The notes beneath the pieces were generated by a model that ran no database searches, was not told where the DNA came from, and saw only the letters and a program-made list of their open reading frames with translations. Shown piece by piece: positions 8,763-17,737 of a stretch of 64,000 nucleotides of DNA (within the stretch, counting starts at the first letter, position 1; each line of letters starts with the position of its first letter). The DNA is from Mycobacterium sp. MYCO198283. Its GTDB lineage: Bacteria > Actinomycetota > Actinomycetes > Mycobacteriales > Mycobacteriaceae. The DNA is taken from positions 281,896-345,895 of the forward strand of contig NZ_JAJQJI010000005.1 of the NCBI RefSeq assembly GCF_021213805.1, in the 5' to 3' direction. The position numbers and the translations under genes were made by a program.

Positions 8763-10282
8763 CCACCTTCCGCGCCCCGGCGGTCCCGGCGCCCGCGCCC
8801 GCGGCCGGCGCCCCGCTGGCCGTGCCGCCGTCCTGCCGGGTGTCGATCCTGGCGGGCGAATCCCACCAGATCGACCTCGTGCTGCCGGCCGCCGCGCCGC
8901 TGTCGACGCTGCTCGAGCCGACCGTCGTCGCGATCAACAAAGTGCTGCGGGGCCGGGGCGCGCCCGAACTGCCCAGCGGCGCCTACGAATTCGCGCGGGC
9001 CGCCGGCATGACGGCGCTGGCGTCGGACGTGTCGCTGTCGGGGCACAACATCCTCGACGGCGAGGTGCTGGTGCTGGTGCCGGCCGGCACCGCCGAGCGC
9101 TACGGCCCGGTGGTGGAGAACGTGTCGACCGCGCTCGCGCAGTACGCGTCGGACCACTTCGTGCGGGTGTCGGCGCGCGATGCGCTGGCCGTGGGCGTGG
9201 CGATCACCGGCGCGGCGCTGGCGGTGGCGGCCGGGCTGGTGTGGCGGCTGCGGTGGACGACGGACTTCTCGCTGCTGGTGGTGCTGCTGTTCGGCGGCGC
9301 GACGCTCGCGCTGCTGCTGGCCGCGGGGCTCTGCGCGCGGCTGCGGGCGGGCCGGGTCGCCACCGACGGTGCGGCGTGGGCTGCGCTCGCCGCCGCCGTG
9401 CTCACCGGCGCGGTGCTGCCGCCCGGCGGGTCGCCCGGCGCCCCGCACGCCTTCCTCGCCGCCGTGACGGCCCTGGCGGGCACCTGGCTGCTGGTACGGC
9501 TCACCCACCGCTACTGGAGCGCCGCCGCGGCCATCATGACGGCCGGCACCTTCGCGGGCGTGGCGGCGGGTGTCCGGCTGTTCTGGCAGGTCCCGGGCCA
9601 GCGGATCGCGGTGGTGGCGCTGATCGCTGCACTCGTCGCGCTCGCGGCGGCGCCGGCGGTGGCGCTCACGCTGGCCAAGGTGCCGCGGCAGACGTTCGGC
9701 TCCATCACCGGCCGCGACATCTTCGCGCGCGCGCCCGGCCAGCCCGAGGACACCATCTCCCCGGTCGAGGACGGTCCGCCCGCCGACGTGACGCTCACCG
9801 GCGACCAGGTGGCCGCCGCCGCCCGCCGGTCGAACACGGTGCTCACCGGTGTGCTGCTCGGCATCGCCGCCGTCGTCGTGCCCGCGTCGCTCATCGCGGT
9901 CGAGCCGCACGGCGACCGGCACTGGGCGCACGTGACGATCGTCGGCGTCATCGCGGTGATCCTCATCCTGCGGGCGCGGGCGTTCCGCGACCGGCGGCAC
10001 GCGATCATCCTGGTCGCCGCGGCCGCCGCCGCCATGATCGGCACCGCGGCCCGCGACGGGCTGGCGGCCGACGCCGCGAACACGGCCGCTGCGCTGATCG
10101 CGGGCGGGGCGGCGCTCGGGGTCGCCGCGGCCGGCCTGGTCGCCGCGACGGTCGTGCCGCCGCGCATCTTCTCCCCGCCGGTCCGCAAGGTGGTGGAGTA
10201 CAGCGAGTACATCCTGCTGGCGCTGGTCGTGCCGTTCGCGGCGTGGGCGATCGGCCTGCTGCAGTACATCCGGTACCACTGA
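8759..10282 (+). CDS. eccD: EccD, multi-spanning ESX membrane channel protein
   Basis: This 507-residue protein starts with GTG overlapping the previous stop. Residues 30-110 form the ubiquitin-like cytosolic domain (SCRVSILAGESHQIDLVLP...), and the rest is a run of about eleven transmembrane helices beginning near residue 140. EccD dimers form the membrane vestibule of the ESX core. The cytosolic domain contacts EccC. The stop overlaps the mycP start by 1 bp, so eccD, mycP, eccE and eccA look translationally coupled. Length and layout are normal for the family. Confidence 0.93.
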   Translation: MTTFRAPAVPAPAPAAGAPLAVPPSCRVSILAGESHQIDLVLPAAAPLSTLLEPTVVAINKVLRGRGAPELPSGAYEFARAAGMTALASDVSLSGHNILDGEVLVLVPAGTAERYGPVVENVSTALAQYASDHFVRVSARDALAVGVAITGAALAVAAGLVWRLRWTTDFSLLVVLLFGGATLALLLAAGLCARLRAGRVATDGAAWAALAAAVLTGAVLPPGGSPGAPHAFLAAVTALAGTWLLVRLTHRYWSAAAAIMTAGTFAGVAAGVRLFWQVPGQRIAVVALIAALVALAAAPAVALTLAKVPRQTFGSITGRDIFARAPGQPEDTISPVEDGPPADVTLTGDQVAAAARRSNTVLTGVLLGIAAVVVPASLIAVEPHGDRHWAHVTIVGVIAVILILRARAFRDRRHAIILVAAAAAAMIGTAARDGLAADAANTAAALIAGGAALGVAAAGLVAATVVPPRIFSPPVRKVVEYSEYILLALVVPFAAWAIGLLQYIRYH

Positions 10283-11940
10283 TGCGGATCGCTCCCCCGC
10301 TGCGCGCCACGGCCGCGCTCGCGTCGGCCACCGCCCTGCTGGGCGTGCACGTGCTGGCCCCGGCGGCCGCCCACGCGATCGAGCCGCCGAAGGTCGACCC
10401 GGCGTTCCTGCCGCCCGACGACACGCCGGGCCCCGACCGGGAGATGCGCCAGAACGATCTGTGCGCCGACCCGGTGACGGTCGCCACGCCCGACGTCACC
10501 CGGCCCGCCCCCGGCACCGTGATGCTCGACGTCAGCCAGGCGTGGCGATACTCGACGGGCGCGGGCGTCACCGTCGGGCTGGTGGACACCGGCGTCACCC
10601 CCAACCCGCGGCTGCCGCGGGTGTACGCCGGCGGCGACTACGTGATGGGCGAGGCCAACGGCGGACTCGACGACTGCGATGCGCACGGCACGGTCGTCGC
10701 CTCGATCATCGGCGCCCAGCCGTCGGAGCCGGGGGCCAAGCCGCCGCCGATGCCCGCCGGCAGCGCCCCGCAGGCGCCGCCGCCCCCACCACCGGCCTCC
10801 CCCTACCCGACGACGCCTCCGCCGCCGCCCCCGACCATCACCGTCACCGCGCCCGCCCCGCCGCCTCCACCGCCGCCGCCGCCGCCGGCACCCGAACCGC
10901 CGCCGCCTCCCCCGCCGGACGCCCCGGCGGCCGGGCCGCCGCTCGGCGCGGAACCGCCGGTGCCCCCGCCGCCGCCGAACAGTCCCGACGGCGTCGTCGG
11001 CGTCGCGCCGGACGTGTCGCTGATCTCGATCAGGCAGTCGTCGCGCGCGTTCGTGCCCGCCAAACCCGACCCCGGCGCCGGCGACAAGAACCGGCAGAAG
11101 GCCGGGAACATCAACACGCTCGCCCGTGCGATCGTGCACCTGGCGAACCTCGGCGTCGACGTCATGAACATCTCGGTGACGGCGTGCATCAACACCGCCG
11201 CGCCCGTCGACCAGAACGCGCTGGGCGCCGCGATCCGCTACGCCGCGGTCGACAAGGACGTCGTGGTCGTGGTGGCCGCCGGCAACGAGGGCGACGGCGA
11301 CGACTGCGGGCAGAACCCGGTGTTCGACCCGCTGCGCTCCGACGATCCGCGCGACTGGCACGACGTGCGGACCATCGTCACCCCCGCCTGGTACTCCGAC
11401 TACGTGCTGGCGGTGGGCGCGGTGTCGCCGCAGGGACAGCCGGTACCCAAGAGCATCGCCGGGCCGTGGGTCGGCGTGGCCGCGCCGGGCCTGGAGATCA
11501 TGGGGCTGTCGAACCGCAACGGCCGGCCCGTCAACGCCATCCCGAACGCGCAGGTGCCGGGGCAGGCGGACCCGCTGTGGGGGACGAGCTTCGCGGCCGC
11601 CTACACCTCGGGCGTCGCGGCGCTGGTGCGGGCGAAGTACCCCGACCTGACGGCGCACCAGGTGATCCGCCGCATCACCGAGACCGCGCACAACCCGCCG
11701 CGCGGCGTCGACAACGCCGTCGGCTACGGCGTGGTGGACCCGGTCGCGGCGCTGACGTTCGACGTCCCGCTGGGTGAGCGGCAGCCGGCGGAGCGGCTGA
11801 CCTCGCTGCTGTACGTGCCCCCGCCACCGCCGGAGCCGGACCTGCGGCCGCGGTACACGGCCCTGATCGGCGCCGGCGTCGTCCTGGCGGTCGCGGCGGT
11901 GGCCGGTGCGGCGGCGTCGCTGCGGCGGAGGTCCTCGTGA
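10282..11940 (+). CDS. mycP: MycP mycosin, membrane-anchored subtilisin-like protease
   Basis: This 552-residue mycosin has a signal peptide (residues 1-32, cut after AHA), the subtilase catalytic triad Asp102 (VDTGV), His135 (DAHGT) and Ser436 (GTSFAA), the oxyanion Asn335 (AAGNEG), and a C-terminal transmembrane anchor at about residues 520-542. Mycosins cap the periplasmic face of ESX and are needed for secretion. Residues 148-235 hold an unusually long insert dominated by proline runs between the His strand and GVAPDV; in other mycosins this loop is much shorter. The gene is embedded between eccD and eccE, as in ESX-2. Confidence 0.94.
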   Translation: MRIAPPLRATAALASATALLGVHVLAPAAAHAIEPPKVDPAFLPPDDTPGPDREMRQNDLCADPVTVATPDVTRPAPGTVMLDVSQAWRYSTGAGVTVGLVDTGVTPNPRLPRVYAGGDYVMGEANGGLDDCDAHGTVVASIIGAQPSEPGAKPPPMPAGSAPQAPPPPPPASPYPTTPPPPPPTITVTAPAPPPPPPPPPPAPEPPPPPPPDAPAAGPPLGAEPPVPPPPPNSPDGVVGVAPDVSLISIRQSSRAFVPAKPDPGAGDKNRQKAGNINTLARAIVHLANLGVDVMNISVTACINTAAPVDQNALGAAIRYAAVDKDVVVVVAAGNEGDGDDCGQNPVFDPLRSDDPRDWHDVRTIVTPAWYSDYVLAVGAVSPQGQPVPKSIAGPWVGVAAPGLEIMGLSNRNGRPVNAIPNAQVPGQADPLWGTSFAAAYTSGVAALVRAKYPDLTAHQVIRRITETAHNPPRGVDNAVGYGVVDPVAALTFDVPLGERQPAERLTSLLYVPPPPPEPDLRPRYTALIGAGVVLAVAAVAGAAASLRRRSS

Positions 11941-11950
11941 GGAGCGTCTC

Positions 11951-13657
11951 GTGAAGGCCCGGCCGGTGGAGTTCGCCGCTCCCGTCGGCGCCGTCATCGC
12001 CGTCGAGGTACTCGTGCTGGTGGCGGCGTTGGCGCTGGCGCCGGCGGACGTCAGTTGGTATCCGCTGATCGCGGTGGCGCTGGTGGCGGTGCTGCTGCTG
12101 TTCCTGCGAGTGCATCGCCGCACCCCGCTCGGCTGGCTCGCCGCGGTCTGGCGTTGGCGCCGGCGCCGGGGCCGCCTGCCCGTCACGGTGGCCGCGGCAC
12201 TGGACATCCCGCACGGCAGCGCACTCTGCGGCGTCCGGACGGTCGACGGCGAGGCGATCACCATGATCGCGGTGGCCGGTCAGCCGTACGCGGCGACGGC
12301 GCTCACCGGTTCGGCGAACGCACTGACCACCAACCTGCTGCCGATGGACGTCCTCGCCGACTCGCTCGACCAGCCCGGCGGCGTCCGGCTGGCCGGAATC
12401 GACGTCGTGTCGAGCGGGGTGCGGGTGCGACGGGGCACCGGCTACCCGCCGCTGTACTCGACGCTGCTCGCCGACCGGCCCGCCGCCGGCCAGCGGACCA
12501 CCCGGCTGATCGTGCGGCTCGACACGTCGGAGTCGCTCGGCGGCCTGGTGTACCGCACGTCGGTGGGCGCGACGGCCGCGGCCGCCACCGAGCGCATCGT
12601 GAACGCGCTGCTGCAGCGCGGAGTGCGGGCCCGCCCGCTCACCGCCAAGGAGCTCGACACCGCGCTCACCGAGTTGGGGGCCGGCATGGTCGCCGTGGCC
12701 GCGGCGGGCACCGGCGACGGCGGCGAGGCGGCCGCCGGCGACGAGATCGGGCAGGCCGGCTGGGTGGGCATGCGGCCACCGCCACCGCCGCCGCCGCGGG
12801 AGCGCTGGCACACCATCGCCGCCCACCCCGGCTACCTGACCACCTACTGGTTCTCCCCCGAGGACATCACCACGACCGCGCTCAACCAGCTGTGGGCGCT
12901 GCGCTCCGACGAGGTGGTCGTCACCGTCGCGATGCGCAAGGACCGCAGCCCCGTCGACGACCGGGTCAAGGTGGCGGCGTTGGTCCGGCTCAACGATCCG
13001 CAGCCGCCGTCGAACCCGCCGAACCTGTACCTCAACACGCTGCCCGGCGACCAGCAGCCCGCCGCGGTCCGCTGCCTGCCCGCCGAGCGCTCCTACACCC
13101 GGTTGCCCGAACGGCCGCTCGATGACGTCGGACTCGACATTCCGGTGGGTCCGTCGGGCGTCATGGTCGGCACGACGGCAACCGGCGACCTGCTGCTGCT
13201 GCCGCTCACCGATCCGGAGCAGGCGACCCGCATCCACCTGCGGACCGGCACCGCCTACACCCGCCAGCTGCTCATCCGGGCGGCCGCGGTGGGTGAGCGG
13301 ATCGCGGTGTACACCGACAACCCGCGGCAGTGGGCCGGCCTCGCGCAGCCATTGATCGCCATCGTCGACCGGCACCATCCGCCCGAGTTCGTGCCCACGA
13401 TCCTGGTGAGTGACCGCCGCGGCGGACCCCCGCCCGCCGGGCTGGCGTCGACCGTCATCACCCTCGGCGAGGCCGACCGGATGAGCGCGCCCGACATCGC
13501 GTTCGTCCAGACGTCGCCGTCGACGGTGCGCATCACCACCGCCGCGTTCACCACCGATGTCAACATCGCGACGTTCAAGGCCGAGCAGCCGTTCCTCGGC
13601 GAGATCGAGCCGCCCCGCTCGCCGCGGTACGCGCCGGCGAGGGGAGCGCTGCGATGA
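11951..13657 (+). CDS. eccE: EccE, ESX peripheral membrane component
   Basis: This 568-residue EccE has two N-terminal transmembrane helices (about residues 8-28 and 36-56), a basic stretch (WRWRRRRGRLP) and a long extramembrane domain. EccE lies at the periphery of the hexameric ESX complex. The GTG at 11951 has GAGGAG 6 bp upstream. A Pro-rich stretch (residues 275-282) divides the domain. Sequence conservation in EccE is weak, so the call leans on the two-helix start and on position between mycP and eccA, the ESX-2 order. The end overlaps eccA by 4 bp (ATGA). Confidence 0.88.
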   Translation: MKARPVEFAAPVGAVIAVEVLVLVAALALAPADVSWYPLIAVALVAVLLLFLRVHRRTPLGWLAAVWRWRRRRGRLPVTVAAALDIPHGSALCGVRTVDGEAITMIAVAGQPYAATALTGSANALTTNLLPMDVLADSLDQPGGVRLAGIDVVSSGVRVRRGTGYPPLYSTLLADRPAAGQRTTRLIVRLDTSESLGGLVYRTSVGATAAAATERIVNALLQRGVRARPLTAKELDTALTELGAGMVAVAAAGTGDGGEAAAGDEIGQAGWVGMRPPPPPPPRERWHTIAAHPGYLTTYWFSPEDITTTALNQLWALRSDEVVVTVAMRKDRSPVDDRVKVAALVRLNDPQPPSNPPNLYLNTLPGDQQPAAVRCLPAERSYTRLPERPLDDVGLDIPVGPSGVMVGTTATGDLLLLPLTDPEQATRIHLRTGTAYTRQLLIRAAAVGERIAVYTDNPRQWAGLAQPLIAIVDRHHPPEFVPTILVSDRRGGPPPAGLASTVITLGEADRMSAPDIAFVQTSPSTVRITTAAFTTDVNIATFKAEQPFLGEIEPPRSPRYAPARGALR

Positions 13658-15405
13658 CGTCGCCGACCGACCAGCGACGGGCCTTCGACGCCGCCGTCGA
13701 GCGCTACAAGGCCGGCGACACCGCCGGCGCGCTGGCCGGCTTCCGGGCGATCACCGCCGCCCAGCCGTCGATGTCCGACGCCTGGCTCGGGCGCCTGGCG
13801 TGCGGCGACACCGGGCTCGACGTGATCGCCGCGGCGCACGAGAACTCCCGGTCGCTGTACCGCGAGACCCGCCGGATCGGGCTCGTCGACGGCGACCTGC
13901 ACGCGCGCGTCGACGCTCCGATGTACGTGACGCTGCCCGTGTGGTCGCGGGCCACGGTGGCGCTGGGGTACGCCGCGGCGCTCATCCGTGAGCAGCGGTT
14001 CCCGGCCGCCGCGGCGGTGCTGGCCGATCCGGTGGTCACCGCGGACCCGATGGCCGCGCAGTGGTGCCAGTTCCTGACCGCGGCCCTGTACCACCTGTCG
14101 CACCGCTGGCCGGACGTGCTGTCGGCGACGGCGACGTCCCCACCGGCCCACGCCACGCACGTCATCGACGACCTGACGGCGGCCGTCAACACCCTCGGCG
14201 CCTCGGCGGCCGCCACGCTCGGACAGTTCCAGACCGGCCTGGACCGCGCCGAACGGGTGCGCACCGCCAACCAGTACATCGCCGCCGACGCCGCGCTGAC
14301 CCGCGGCTGGTGTCTGCGCGAGCTCGGCCAGGAGGACGCGGCCCGCGCCGCCTTCGAGCAGGCGACCGCCAACGGCGTGCTGCTCGACGCCGCGCGGGAA
14401 GCGCTCGCCAACCCCGGCTACCGGCTGGTGGTGACCGACGAGGAGACCATCGCGAGCCGCACCGACCCGTGGGACCGCAGCACGGAGACCAGCCGGGAGG
14501 CGCGGGCGGCGGCCGACCTCGCCTCGCAGCAGGAAGCGGTGCTGGCGGCGGCGCAGACCAAGCTCGACGAGCTCATCGGGCTGTCCGGCCCCAAGGAGCA
14601 GATCACGGTGTGGCGCACCGAGATCCAGATCGACCAGATCCTCGCGGCCCGCGGCGAGGAGACGTCGACCACCAACGAGAACCACATGGTGCTCGAGGGG
14701 CCGCCGGGCACCGCGAAGACGTCCTTCGCCCGCATCGCCGCCGAGTTCCTGTTCGGGCTGGGCAAGATCGAGCGGCCCGACGTGCTGGAGGTCACCGAGG
14801 AGGACCTCGTCGTCGGGTACATCTCGCAGACGGCGGCGCGGATGCGGGAGGTGTGCGAGCAGGCGCTGGGCGGCGTGCTGTTCATCGACGAGGCGTACCG
14901 GCTGGCCCCCGAGCAGGAGGGCCACTCCTTCGGCAAGGACGCGATCAACACGCTGCTGAAGTACATGGAGGACTTCCGGGACCGGTTCGTGGTGATCGTC
15001 GCCGGCTATCCGAAGGAGATGCGGCGGTTCATGCAGGCGAACCCGGGCCTGGCGTCGCGGTTCCACCTGACGCTGACGTTCTCCAGCTACACGCCCGACG
15101 AGATCGTGCAGATCGGGCAGTTGATCGCCCGCAAGGAGAAGATCGCGATCACCGACGCGGCCTGGCCGCTGCTGCGCGCCGAAGCCGCGAGGCTGCGCGA
15201 CACCCCGCTCGAGCACGGCACCGCACTGGACACCGCCGGCAACGGCCGCTTCGCCCGCAAGGTCGTCATCCACTGCAAGCACGAGCGGGCGCGGCGGTTG
15301 TCCACCATGCCCCCGCACCTGCTGGCGCAGGCACCCGCCGAAGACCTGCTGATCAACGCCGACGACATGCGGCGCGCGATCGGCGCCGCGCTCGCACAGA
15401 ACTGA
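13654..15405 (+). CDS. eccA: EccA, cytosolic AAA+ ATPase of ESX
   Basis: This 583-residue EccA has a TPR-like helical N-terminal domain (residues 1-270) and a CbxX/CfqX-type AAA+ domain with Walker A GPPGTAKT at about residue 349, Walker B GGVLFIDEAYRL at about 406-417 and a downstream sensor/arginine region (RRFMQANPGLASRF). EccA hexamers are thought to release EspG from PPE substrates or recycle chaperones before export. It is the last ESX gene, overlapping eccE. In ESX-1 and ESX-3, eccA is first; in ESX-2 it is last, as here. A 63-bp spacer separates it from the next gene. Confidence 0.93.
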   Translation: MTSPTDQRRAFDAAVERYKAGDTAGALAGFRAITAAQPSMSDAWLGRLACGDTGLDVIAAAHENSRSLYRETRRIGLVDGDLHARVDAPMYVTLPVWSRATVALGYAAALIREQRFPAAAAVLADPVVTADPMAAQWCQFLTAALYHLSHRWPDVLSATATSPPAHATHVIDDLTAAVNTLGASAAATLGQFQTGLDRAERVRTANQYIAADAALTRGWCLRELGQEDAARAAFEQATANGVLLDAAREALANPGYRLVVTDEETIASRTDPWDRSTETSREARAAADLASQQEAVLAAAQTKLDELIGLSGPKEQITVWRTEIQIDQILAARGEETSTTNENHMVLEGPPGTAKTSFARIAAEFLFGLGKIERPDVLEVTEEDLVVGYISQTAARMREVCEQALGGVLFIDEAYRLAPEQEGHSFGKDAINTLLKYMEDFRDRFVVIVAGYPKEMRRFMQANPGLASRFHLTLTFSSYTPDEIVQIGQLIARKEKIAITDAAWPLLRAEAARLRDTPLEHGTALDTAGNGRFARKVVIHCKHERARRLSTMPPHLLAQAPAEDLLINADDMRRAIGAALAQN

Positions 15406-15468
15406 CGATCGCAAAGAGTTTGGCAGGTTCGGCCACCACGTCGATCTTTGCTCGGATAGCATTCCGCC

Positions 15469-17280
15469 GTGAGGTGGCTGCGTGCCGGATGGGCGGCGTA
15501 TCAGCGTGCGCGGTTGTGGCCGGGCATCGCGACGCCGGAGTTGACCGCGCGGGCCGCCGGCACCCTCCTGCTGATCGGCAGTCCACTGGTGGCCGCGATC
15601 GCCACCCTGGCGCCGACATCCTTCGACTCCGTCGGTGTCGAGTACGGCAACGCGGCGGTCGGCGTCACGCTCGGCGTCTGCACGTTGCTGTGGGGCCGCC
15701 GCCTGAGCTTCTGGCAGTTCCAGATCCTGACGCTGATCGCGACGGTGCAGGTCTCCGTTGCGGTGTACGAGGCGTCGACCGCGTTCGGTGCGGTCTCCAT
15801 GGCCACGTTGTACGTGTTCATCGCCTGCGCCGGGTTCTTCGTGCCCTGGCCCGCTGCCGTGGTGCACGTCGGCCTGGCGGTGCTCTGCTGCCTGCTGACG
15901 TTGGCCCAGACGTCGGCCGCGCCGTGGTGGGCGGGCCTCATCGCGGCCGGGACGACGGCCGCCATCGGCAGCCTCATCGCGTTCCTCAGCCGATTGGTGG
16001 TGCGCGGCGAGATCGACCCGCTCACGGGGCTGCCGAACCGGCAGGGCTTCGACCGCCTGCTGGACATGGCCCTCAACCGCTCGCATCCCCACGGCCCGCA
16101 ACCGGCGCTGGTGCTGATCTGCATCGACGAGTGCGGTGCCATGCGACGGCAGCTGGGTTACCGGGCCGCCGACGACCTGCTGCAAACGGTGATCGCCCGC
16201 TGGCGGGAGGTGCTGGCGCCCGAAGATGTGCTGGCCCGACTGGCCGAGGACGAGTTCGCGGTGCTGCTGCCACAGGCCAGCGAAACCGAGGCCGTGGCGC
16301 TGAGTCACCGCCTGCGCGCCGCGGCGGGACGCGACTGCGCGGCCGGCGTGACCGGCTGGCAGCCCGGCGAGTCGGCGGCGACCCTGCTGAGCCGCGCCGA
16401 CATCGCGTTGCGGCGCGCCAAGCGCGGTGGCCGCAACCGGACCATGCTGGAGTCCTCGCGATTGACACCGCTGGCCGTCGAACTGCGTGACGCGCTGGAC
16501 GCGGACGCGATCGACGTGCGGTATCAGCCCGTCGTCCGGCTCGCCGACCCGGAGACGGTGATCGCGGTGGAGGCGCTGGTGCGCTGGGTACCCGACTCCC
16601 GGCCATCCCTGACCTGCGCCGATGTCATCGAGGCCGCCGAGAACGCGAACCTCATCGCGGCGCTTGATCGCTACGTGCTGCGCCGTGCCTGCCTCGACGC
16701 GCGCTGGATGCAGGCGCAGGTTTCGGACCGGCCACTCCTGCTGGCGGTGAACGTCTCGGGCCTCGAGCTGACGGAGGCGGGCTACGCCGACCGGGTTCGC
16801 GAGATCCTCGAGGAAACCGGTTGGCCCGCCGACCAACTGGTGCTCGAGGTCACCGAGAGCGTGCTGGACGCCGACACGCCGGCGGCCACGTCCGCGCTGC
16901 ACGAGGTGCGACGCCACGGCGTGCGCATCGCGATCGACGACTTCGGCAGCGGGTACTCCTCGCTGAGTCGGCTGCACACCATTCCCACCGATTACCTCAA
17001 GCTGGACGCGGCGTTCACCGCATCGCTCGGGCAGCCGCGGTCCTCGGCGCCGCTGCTGCGGGCGGTCGCCGCGCTGGCCGACGCGCTGAACCTGCCCGTC
17101 GTGGTCGAGGGCGTGGAGACCGCGGAGCAGGCGGCCGCCCTGGAGCGGATGGGGTTCGCGATGGCACAGGGTTTCCACTTCGGTGCCGCGCAGGCCCGCC
17201 ACGAAGTGGTCGCCGCGGTGGCGGCGCGCTCGACTGCGCCGGTAGCGCCGGCCGGCCCGGTACGGTCACGGCATGCGTGA
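15469..17280 (+). CDS. Membrane GGDEF-EAL protein, predicted c-di-GMP phosphodiesterase
   Basis: This 603-residue protein begins with GTG and has about six transmembrane helices in residues 25-175. A GGDEF-type domain follows (residues 180-320) whose signature reads AEDEF, so diguanylate cyclase activity is unlikely. A complete EAL domain spans residues 335-590: EALVRW, NVSG, DDFGSGYSS, KLD and EGVET are all present, which predicts hydrolysis of c-di-GMP. It lies on the ESX strand 63 bp after eccA, but nothing shows it is part of that operon. The 3' end overlaps the next gene by 8 bp, hinting at coupling with the SRPBCC gene. Confidence 0.9.
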   Translation: MRWLRAGWAAYQRARLWPGIATPELTARAAGTLLLIGSPLVAAIATLAPTSFDSVGVEYGNAAVGVTLGVCTLLWGRRLSFWQFQILTLIATVQVSVAVYEASTAFGAVSMATLYVFIACAGFFVPWPAAVVHVGLAVLCCLLTLAQTSAAPWWAGLIAAGTTAAIGSLIAFLSRLVVRGEIDPLTGLPNRQGFDRLLDMALNRSHPHGPQPALVLICIDECGAMRRQLGYRAADDLLQTVIARWREVLAPEDVLARLAEDEFAVLLPQASETEAVALSHRLRAAAGRDCAAGVTGWQPGESAATLLSRADIALRRAKRGGRNRTMLESSRLTPLAVELRDALDADAIDVRYQPVVRLADPETVIAVEALVRWVPDSRPSLTCADVIEAAENANLIAALDRYVLRRACLDARWMQAQVSDRPLLLAVNVSGLELTEAGYADRVREILEETGWPADQLVLEVTESVLDADTPAATSALHEVRRHGVRIAIDDFGSGYSSLSRLHTIPTDYLKLDAAFTASLGQPRSSAPLLRAVAALADALNLPVVVEGVETAEQAAALERMGFAMAQGFHFGAAQARHEVVAAVAARSTAPVAPAGPVRSRHA

Positions 17281-17737
17281 CTCCGTGACCGTCCACATGG
17301 CCGCTGCCCCCGACCGCATCTGGGCGTTGATCAGCGACGTCACCCGGATCGGCGAATTCAGTCCCGAAACCTTCGAGGGCCGCTGGTCGAAGGGCAGCGA
17401 CGGGCCGGCCGTCGGCGCCCGATTCCAAGGTCACGTCAAGCGGAACGGGAGGGGTCCGGTCTACTGGACCAACTGCCGCGTCACCGCGTGCGAGCCGGGC
17501 CGCGAATTCGGCTTCGACGTCGTCGGCCCGGACGACAAGGCCATCAACTCGTGGCACTACCGGCTGGAGCCCACCGACGGCGGAACCGCCGTCACCGAAT
17601 CCTTTGCGCTCGCCGACCGCCCGCTGCTGCGGATCTACTGGGCGCTGCTGGGGTGGGCGCGGGGACGCACCAACCGCAACGGCATGCGGCAGACGCTCGA
17701 GCGCATCAAGGCGGTGGTGGAGGCGCCGACTCCCTGA
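17273..17737 (+). CDS. SRPBCC/START-fold protein
   Basis: This 154-residue protein looks like the polyketide cyclase/dehydrase (SRPBCC) family. It starts with VTVHMAAAPDRIWALISDVTRIGEFSPET, the usual first strand and helix, and ends with the long helix ARGRTNRNGMRQTLERIKAVVEA. Such proteins bind hydrophobic ligands in a cavity; no catalytic residue can be assigned. The ATG lies inside the end of the GGDEF-EAL gene (8-bp overlap). Its 3' end overlaps the 3' end of the convergent kinase gene by 32 bp. Confidence 0.8.
   Translation: MRDSVTVHMAAAPDRIWALISDVTRIGEFSPETFEGRWSKGSDGPAVGARFQGHVKRNGRGPVYWTNCRVTACEPGREFGFDVVGPDDKAINSWHYRLEPTDGGTAVTESFALADRPLLRIYWALLGWARGRTNRNGMRQTLERIKAVVEAPTP

Noticed and set aside
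15406..15468. Inverted GCAAAGA/TCTTTGC at 15411-15417 and 15445-15451 after eccA
   Set aside because: Only 7 bp with a 27-bp gap and no U-run; weak for a terminator or operator.
13255..17202. 1315-codon minus-strand frame across eccE, eccA and the GGDEF-EAL gene
   Set aside because: Antisense to three recognisable genes, low complexity (Arg, Gly, His), no family match.
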